DNA from: Dyella jiangningensis
Lineage (GTDB): Bacteria > Pseudomonadota > Gammaproteobacteria > Xanthomonadales > Rhodanobacteraceae
DNA length: 64,000 nucleotides
Assembly: GCA_000632805.1 (NCBI GenBank)
Contig: CP007444.1
Span: 4,142,772 to 4,206,771 of the forward strand
Reading direction: 5' to 3'
The notes beneath the pieces were generated by a model, which was given only the letters and a program-made list of their open reading frames with translations, did not search any database and was not told the origin of the DNA. Below, in pieces: positions 59,137-64,000 of the stretch. The number at the start of each line of letters is the position of its first letter. Position 1 is the stretch's first letter. The position numbers were made by a program, and so were the translations under genes.

Positions 59137-59391
59137 TCAGGGCATGTACTGCCCAATGATCATCGCGTTGAGCTGCCGACCCTTCCAGAACATGTGATGG
59201 ATCCGCTCGCTCAACTTCTCCAGCGACTTGGAACTGATGTCGCCGAAGCTGAGCATCACCGCCGGCCGCGAGCCGTCGCCGGGCACATGCTCGATGTCGT
59301 CCCATGCGGGAAAACCGTACTTGGTGAGGAACTCGCCCAGCTCCTCGTCCGAGGTCCCCGGTTCGATGTTGCCGATCAATAGACGCAACAT
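59137..59391 (-). CDS. Small RRM-domain RNA-binding protein
   Basis: An 84-residue single RRM: RNP2-like LLIGNIEP at the start, and helix SDEELGEFLTKYGF, with RNP1 region RPAVMLSFGD near 43-52. Small bacterial RRM proteins of this kind bind RNA but have no settled role. ATG at 59391; the longer open frame is the wrong reading of the ppk2 gene upstream. Confidence 0.85.
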   Translation of the reverse strand: MLRLLIGNIEPGTSDEELGEFLTKYGFPAWDDIEHVPGDGSRPAVMLSFGDISSKSLEKLSERIHHMFWKGRQLNAMIIGQYMP

Positions 59392-59441
59392 GGTGGCTTC
59401 TCCAGCCGGCATCCACGCCGGCGCGGCGATCGCGATGGTCG

Positions 59442-60284
59442 TCAGTACTTCTGCGGGATGTAGCGGAACGGATAGTCGGGATCGCGATAGCCGCCGCGTT
59501 TCTGCCGCTTGGGCAGCTCGACCTTGGGCCGTTCGACTTCTTCGTACGGAATGCGGCTGAGCAGGTCGGCGATGATGTTGAGGCGCGCGCGTCGCTTGTC
59601 GTTGGAATTCACCACGAGCCACGGTGCGAACTGCGTGTCGGTGGCCTTGAACATGTCGTCGCGGGCGCGCGAATAGTCGTACCAGCGGCTGTACGACTTC
59701 AGGTCCATCGGCGAAAGCTTCCACACCTTGCGTCCGTCGTGGATGCGGCCCTTCAGCCGGCGCGTCTGTTCGTCCTCGCTCACTTCCAGCCAGTACTTCA
59801 GCAGGATGATGCCGGACTGCACGATGCCGCGCTCCACCAGCGGCGTCACGCGCAGGAAACTCTCGACCTGCTCTTCGCTGCAGAAACCCATCACGCGTTC
59901 GACGCCCGCACGGTTGTACCAGCTGCGATCGAAGATCACGATCTCGCCGGCCGCCGGCAGATGCGGCAGATAGCGCTGCACGTACATCTGGCTCTTCTCG
60001 CGCTCGGTGGGCGCCGGCAACGCGATCACGCGGAACACCCGCGGACTCACGCGCTCGGTAATCGCCTTGATGGCGCCGCCCTTGCCCGCGCCATCGCGGC
60101 CTTCGAAGACGATGCATATCTTCGCGCCCGTCTCCTGCGCCCACAGCTGCAGCTTGACCAGTTCGACGTGGAGCTTGGCCAGTTCGCCGGCGTACTCCTT
60201 GCCCTTCAGCCGAACGCTTTCAGCCGGCGCAACCGGCACCGCCTGCTCCGGCTCCTTCTTGCCCTTTGCCTTTGCCTTTGCCAT
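59442..60284 (-). CDS. ppk2: Polyphosphate kinase 2 (class I)
   Basis: Nucleoside-diphosphate kinase of 280 residues using polyphosphate as donor. Walker A is FEGRDGAGKGGAIKAI near 59-74 and Walker B is FDRSWYNRAGVERVM near 118-132. DYSRARDDMFKATDT and KRRARLNIIADLLSRIPYEE identify the PPK2 family, and a lid module follows. The N-terminus is Lys/Ala-rich (MAKAKAKGKK). One domain, so class I-like; direction (ATP or ADP formation) is not certain. Confidence 0.94.
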   Translation of the reverse strand: MAKAKAKGKKEPEQAVPVAPAESVRLKGKEYAGELAKLHVELVKLQLWAQETGAKICIVFEGRDGAGKGGAIKAITERVSPRVFRVIALPAPTEREKSQMYVQRYLPHLPAAGEIVIFDRSWYNRAGVERVMGFCSEEQVESFLRVTPLVERGIVQSGIILLKYWLEVSEDEQTRRLKGRIHDGRKVWKLSPMDLKSYSRWYDYSRARDDMFKATDTQFAPWLVVNSNDKRRARLNIIADLLSRIPYEEVERPKVELPKRQKRGGYRDPDYPFRYIPQKY

Positions 60285-60493
60285 GGCATGGCACCTCCCG
60301 CAGTTGAGAGATCACGCAACGACCCGGTCGACCCACCCGGCGAAGACCACGCACGACGGCACCGCCCTGCGAGGCAGCGCCTGCCGGCCCACGGCCGGCT
60401 TTCCGTCCCCAAGGAGGTCAGCGTGACAGCAGGCTGATCAAGCCTTCGTCAAGCGATCGCAGCCATGCGGCACCCGGACCCTCGCGACGTCGG
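60285..60493. other. Gap upstream of ppk2
   Basis: The 209-bp gap between ppk2 and the epimerase gene holds no clear gene. It contains a short inverted repeat CCGGCCCACGGCCGG near 60384-60400 that could act as terminator of the epimerase unit. Confidence 0.35.
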
Positions 60494-61333
60494 CTAGATC
60501 CATTCGATGCGGAACCAGGCCGAGAGCGTCGCGCCCCGCGCCAATGGCGTGGCCAATCCGAGATTGAACGCATCCGGCGGCCCGGTTTGCGGTTCGACGC
60601 AGGTAGCGTGCGAGGTTTCGTCGTAGACGACCCAGTGGCTGCAGTTGGACGTCAGCCGGATGCGCTGCCCGCCGCGATGAAGGATCACCGGCCGATCGTT
60701 GATGAAGCAGTCGTCCCAGGGTGATGGCGGCGGCTCGACCAGCGGCAGATGGGCGATGCCGTCCGCGTCACGCGGATAGCAGCGGCTGGGTTCGAATTCC
60801 AGGCGATCGGGCTTGCGGAACCACGGGTGCCAACCGATCACCGCCGGCATATCGGACGCATCGGCGGTGAGCGTCAGCTCCATGCGCAGCTCTCGCTCGC
60901 CAACTTCGATGCGTTGGCGCGCCTGGCCGCCGAAGGGCCAGCGTTCGTCACGTGGCAGCTCGAACGTCAGCTCCGCGCGATCGGGCGAATGCGCGTCGAC
61001 CTGCCACGGCAGGGCAAAGCCCACGCCATGGATGGCATGACCGCCAAGATTGGCAGGCAGCGTCCAAGCCTGACCGTGCCACGGAAAGCGGCCACCGCGC
61101 ACCCGCCCGGCCCACGGCAGCATGGGATAGCTGCCCCAGGCGATCATGGCCTGGGTCTGCTCGTCGTGATCCACCAGCCAGTCGAGGCCGCCGTATCGAA
61201 TCTGGGCCACGCGACCGCCGGCAGCTGGTGCGAGCACCACTTCCAGCGCGCCATTGGCGAGACCAAGCAAAGGACCGGGAGCCATCGGCGTCAAGGCCTC
61301 GTCATGCGCCGGCACGTTCGATTCACTCGCCAT
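60494..61333 (-). CDS. Aldose 1-epimerase family protein
   Basis: Mutarotase-like protein of 279 residues that interconverts alpha- and beta-sugars. Family points: LPWAGRVRGGRFPWHGQAWTLPAN (substrate-site Arg), GGHAIHGVGF with catalytic His, IGWHPWFRK with the second His, and the catalytic Glu in CVEPQTGPPDAFN. Overlaps the GH43 gene by 11 bases, so it serves the same sugar path. Last gene of the unit. Confidence 0.9.
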   Translation of the reverse strand: MASESNVPAHDEALTPMAPGPLLGLANGALEVVLAPAAGGRVAQIRYGGLDWLVDHDEQTQAMIAWGSYPMLPWAGRVRGGRFPWHGQAWTLPANLGGHAIHGVGFALPWQVDAHSPDRAELTFELPRDERWPFGGQARQRIEVGERELRMELTLTADASDMPAVIGWHPWFRKPDRLEFEPSRCYPRDADGIAHLPLVEPPPSPWDDCFINDRPVILHRGGQRIRLTSNCSHWVVYDETSHATCVEPQTGPPDAFNLGLATPLARGATLSAWFRIEWI

Positions 61334-62339
61334 AGGGATGCAGGCAGACGATATCGCCGTCGGAGTCGTAGGTCAGCTCCACCATCTTGATCGAACGCAG
61401 GTGGGTGACGCCGCCGGAGAGCAAGGCGTCGTGATAGAACAGGTACCAGCGATCGCCCACGGCACAAATGGAATGGTGCGTGGTCCAGCCGACGACGGGG
61501 GTGAGAATCCTGCCTCGATAGGTGAACGGACCATAGGGGTTGTCGCTGGTCGCGTAGCAGAGGAAATGCGTATCGCCGGTCGAGTACGACAGGTAGTACT
61601 TGCCGCGATACACATGCATCCACGGCCCTTCGAAATAGCGTCGATCGTGATCGCCGGCGAGCAATGGCCGGCCGTGTTCGTCGATGATGCTCAACTCGCG
61701 CGGCGCCTCGGCGAACGACAGCATGTCCGGCGCGAGTTTCGCCACACGCGGGCCCAGCGCGGGCTCGTGCGCGGCGGGTTCTTCATGTGCGCTGTCGTAG
61801 ACGTTGTCGCGATACTTCTGCAGCTGTCCGCCCCAGATGCCGCCGAAGTACATATAGAAGGCACCGTCGCAGTCTTCGAACACGGCGGGGTCGATGGAGT
61901 AGCTGCCGGCGATCGCCTCGGGCTCGGGCGTGAATGGCCCTTCCGGGCAATCCGAGACGGCCACGCCGATCTGGAACAGGCCATTGCTGCGCTTGGCGGG
62001 AAAGTACAGGTAGCAGCGCCCATCTTTGCGGGCCGCATCGGGCGCCCACATCTGGCGCTCGGCCCACGGCACGTCCTTCACGTGCAGGGCCACACCGCAA
62101 TCGACGGCCTCGCTCTGGGGCGACTCCATGCGGAAGACGTGGTAGTCCTCCATGCAGAAGTGATCGCCGTTGTCGTTGAACGGCACGCCGCCTTCGATGT
62201 CGTGCGAGGGGTAGATGTAGATCCTGCCGTCGAAGACGTGCGCGGAAGGATCCGCCGTGTAGATATGCGTCACCAGTGGCTGCGAAATGGCGCGTGCCGC
62301 GAGTACGGCAAGATCAGAGGAGGGCGTGTCGTCCGACAT
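61323..62339 (-). CDS. Glycoside hydrolase family 43
   Basis: Beta-xylosidase or arabinosidase type enzyme of 338 residues with five-bladed propeller features. The general base Asp is in THIYTADPSAHVF near residue 30, the pKa Asp in SYSIDPAVFEDCDGAFYMYFGG near 150, and the catalytic acid Glu in RRYFEGPWMHVYRGKYYLSYS near 237-257. No signal peptide is seen, so it may act inside the cell on imported oligosaccharides. ATG at 62339; the longer frame overlaps the transporter gene. Confidence 0.92.
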   Translation of the reverse strand: MSDDTPSSDLAVLAARAISQPLVTHIYTADPSAHVFDGRIYIYPSHDIEGGVPFNDNGDHFCMEDYHVFRMESPQSEAVDCGVALHVKDVPWAERQMWAPDAARKDGRCYLYFPAKRSNGLFQIGVAVSDCPEGPFTPEPEAIAGSYSIDPAVFEDCDGAFYMYFGGIWGGQLQKYRDNVYDSAHEEPAAHEPALGPRVAKLAPDMLSFAEAPRELSIIDEHGRPLLAGDHDRRYFEGPWMHVYRGKYYLSYSTGDTHFLCYATSDNPYGPFTYRGRILTPVVGWTTHHSICAVGDRWYLFYHDALLSGGVTHLRSIKMVELTYDSDGDIVCLHPYGE

Positions 62340-62370
62340 GGTGGATCCTGTGGCTGTGCTCGATCTGCGC

Positions 62371-63855
62371 TCAGGCGGCGTGGCCGGCGGCGAGGCGGCG
62401 TGCACCGAGTTCCTGCTCGATGCGCAGCTCCATCGACTTGTTGATGCGATAGAAGAACAGCAACCCTACCGCAAGCAGGAACGGCAGCGAGCAGATCAGG
62501 CTGACGGTGAGGCGGATGCCATTGACCACGCCCGGCGATTGCGAGGCCGCTTCGGCCACGTAACCGTAATGCGCCAGGATGCCGGCGACCAGCGCACCAC
62601 CCACGCTCAGACCCACCTTCAAGCCGCATAACATGGCCGAGAAGATGATGGCGGTGGCGCGTCGGCTGTTCTTCCACTCCGAATAGTCGGCGACGTCGGC
62701 GATCATCGCCCACAGCAGCGGGATGGTGATGCCGTAGAAGAAGCCGTGCAGGATGTAGGAGCCCACCACCAGGCCGATCGAGTCGGGCGTATATGCGTAG
62801 AACGCCAACAGGAACAACGTGGACGCCAGCAGCGCACCGCCGAATACGTCGCGCTTGCCGAAGCGGTCGGCGAGCCGCTTGGAGAAGCCGATGCCGACGA
62901 TCATGAAGATGATGCCCAGCGCGTTGAACAGGCTGAAGGCGGACGTGGGCGCATCCTTCGGCCAGCGGAATTCGGTCAACCCCACATGGGTGAGTCCGCT
63001 GTTGAGCGCCGCGATGAATCCATTGAAGCCCACGCGATCGAGGAAGGCCGAGAGCTGCGCCTCGTCGAGGTAGTACTTGAAGTAGTAGATGTACATGCCG
63101 CCCTTCAACGCGAGGTTGATGAACAGCAGCACCGTCACCGCCAGCATGATCTGCCAGGGACGGTTGCGCAGCAGGTCGGCGAGGTCGTCCCGCACGCTCG
63201 ATGCCTGCGCATTCACCGGCACGATGCGCTCGCGCGTGGTGAAGAAGGTGACGAGGAAGAACACCGTGCCCACGATGGCGAAGATTGTCATCGTGTTGTG
63301 GAAGCCGCGTGCCTTGTCGCCATCGCCCAGAATCAGCACCAGCGGCAGCAGAAGCACCTGGATGATGAACTGCGCGATCATCACCGCCACGAAGCGATAC
63401 GACGAAAGACTATTGCGCTCGGCCATGCTGCCCGTAAGCACGCCGCTCAATGCCGAATAGGGCAGATTGTTGGCGACATAGATGAAGACCAGCGCCGTGT
63501 ATGTAGCCATGGCATACACGACCTTGCCTTCTTCGCCCAGCGACGGTGTGCTGAAGGCGAGCAGGGACAATGCGCCGAACGGAATGGCCGTCCACAACAC
63601 CCAGGGACGGAACTTGCCCCAGCGCGTGCGCGTGCGATCGGCCACCAGGCCCATGATCGGCGTGAACACGAAGGCGCCGAGCATGCCGACCACGAAGATG
63701 AGCGTAGCCGCCGTGCCCGCGGGAATGCGGAACACGTCGGTGTAGAAAAAGGCGAGGAAGGTCACCAGCGTCTGGAAGATCAGGTTCGCCGCCAGATCAC
63801 CGAGGCTGTAGCCGATCTTCTCGATGACCGGCAGGGTCTGCGAAGTGTTGTTCAT
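62371..63855 (-). CDS. GPH-family sugar:cation symporter (MFS)
   Basis: Major facilitator of 494 residues with twelve membrane helices, of the glycoside-pentoside-hexuronide group (XynT/XylP-like). EKIGYSLGDLAANLIFQTL at the start, MGLVADRTRTRWGKFRPWVLWTAIPFG after helix 2, and FGKRDVFGG in the middle loop match the family. It likely imports xylo- or arabino-oligosaccharides for the GH43 enzyme. 31 bp upstream of GH43 on the same strand. Confidence 0.93.
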   Translation of the reverse strand: MNNTSQTLPVIEKIGYSLGDLAANLIFQTLVTFLAFFYTDVFRIPAGTAATLIFVVGMLGAFVFTPIMGLVADRTRTRWGKFRPWVLWTAIPFGALSLLAFSTPSLGEEGKVVYAMATYTALVFIYVANNLPYSALSGVLTGSMAERNSLSSYRFVAVMIAQFIIQVLLLPLVLILGDGDKARGFHNTMTIFAIVGTVFFLVTFFTTRERIVPVNAQASSVRDDLADLLRNRPWQIMLAVTVLLFINLALKGGMYIYYFKYYLDEAQLSAFLDRVGFNGFIAALNSGLTHVGLTEFRWPKDAPTSAFSLFNALGIIFMIVGIGFSKRLADRFGKRDVFGGALLASTLFLLAFYAYTPDSIGLVVGSYILHGFFYGITIPLLWAMIADVADYSEWKNSRRATAIIFSAMLCGLKVGLSVGGALVAGILAHYGYVAEAASQSPGVVNGIRLTVSLICSLPFLLAVGLLFFYRINKSMELRIEQELGARRLAAGHAA

Positions 63856-63924
63856 GCGTACCGTTCGAGCCGCTGCAGCTGGACCAACGTGACGCGCCGC
63901 CCGAAGGCACGCCCGTCACACGTC

Positions 63925-63956
63925 GCGGCCCGGCCGGTGATGGCCGGCCGGGCCGC
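63925..63956 (-). terminator. Hairpin after the gene at the window end
   Basis: Perfect 13-bp stem GCGGCCCGGCCGG/CCGGCCGGGCCGC (63925-63937 with 63944-63956) with a six-base loop, 21 bases past the partial gene's stop on the minus strand. No T-run. Confidence 0.65.
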
Positions 63957-63977
63957 GGATTGCACATGCGAAACCGA

Positions 63978-64000
63978 TCAGAACGTTCCGCGCACGCCCA
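63978..64000 (-). CDS. Partial gene, possible TonB-dependent receptor C-terminus
   Basis: A minus-strand frame ending in TGA at 63978-63980 reads GVRGTF-stop. An aromatic last residue after a basic strand is typical of TonB-dependent outer membrane receptors, and such a receptor commonly precedes GH43 and a GPH transporter. Only six codons are visible, so the call is weak. Confidence 0.35.

Overview
The window is GC-rich, densely packed chromosomal DNA. Its gene content fits a gammaproteobacterium of the order Xanthomonadales, probably Rhodanobacteraceae (the Dyella, Luteibacter, Frateuria or Rhodanobacter type). The clues are a XanB2-type chorismatase beside an aryl polyene (xanthomonadin-like) cluster, the gene orders comM-ubiK-glnB and atpIBEFHAGDC-glmU, and scattered palindromic repeats of the GTGGGAGCGCACC type. 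The genus cannot be fixed from sequence reading alone. I see no tRNA, rRNA, CRISPR array, phage gene or insertion sequence.

Layout. 0-10.3 kb holds housekeeping genes: the end of an M1 aminopeptidase, an alpha/beta hydrolase, a YgjP-like metalloprotease, rdgC, an aromatic aminotransferase, ttcA, small conserved genes and pssA. 10.4-14.3 kb is a MarR-controlled FUSC/DUF1656/HlyD aromatic-acid type efflux operon with AT-rich palindromes in its promoter. 14.5-18.4 kb carries a lipoprotein, a large M16 peptidase and a small exported peptide; between the last two lies a striking CTGTCCG repeat array. 18.5-24 kb is a plus-strand run: trmL, ubiJ-ubiB, truC, arfB, an acyltransferase and a LysE exporter. 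24.1-28.3 kb is the glyoxylate shunt (aceB, aceA) with a divergent LysR regulator. 28.4-36.2 kb has a cation/proton antiporter, comM, ubiK, a P-II gene, gpmA, a tandem-repeat exported protein and hemF.

36.4-47.5 kb is the most specialised region. It is a compact aryl polyene pigment cluster with ketosynthase, chain-length factor, glycosyltransferase, ketoreductase, two hot-dog dehydratases, MMPL exporter, LolA-like carrier, acyltransferase, membrane protein, one acyl carrier protein and the XanB2-like enzyme that should supply hydroxybenzoate. No aryl-ACP ligase, second carrier protein, second elongating ketosynthase or thioesterase is seen inside the cluster.

47.5-58 kb holds an exported hypothetical protein, glmU, a TonB-like lipoprotein and the complete nine-gene ATP synthase operon, with a promoter, a terminator and several intercistronic structures. 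58-64 kb holds a phasin, queD, a small RRM protein, ppk2, and the start of a pentose/hemicellulose locus (galM-like epimerase, GH43, GPH symporter, and the last codons of what may be a TonB-dependent receptor).

Links between regions. XanB2 can feed both pigment (3-hydroxybenzoate) and ubiquinone (4-hydroxybenzoate), and ubiJ, ubiB and ubiK lie in the same window. The FUSC/HlyD pump belongs to a class that exports hydroxybenzoates, so it may protect against overflow from that same step; this last link is inference.
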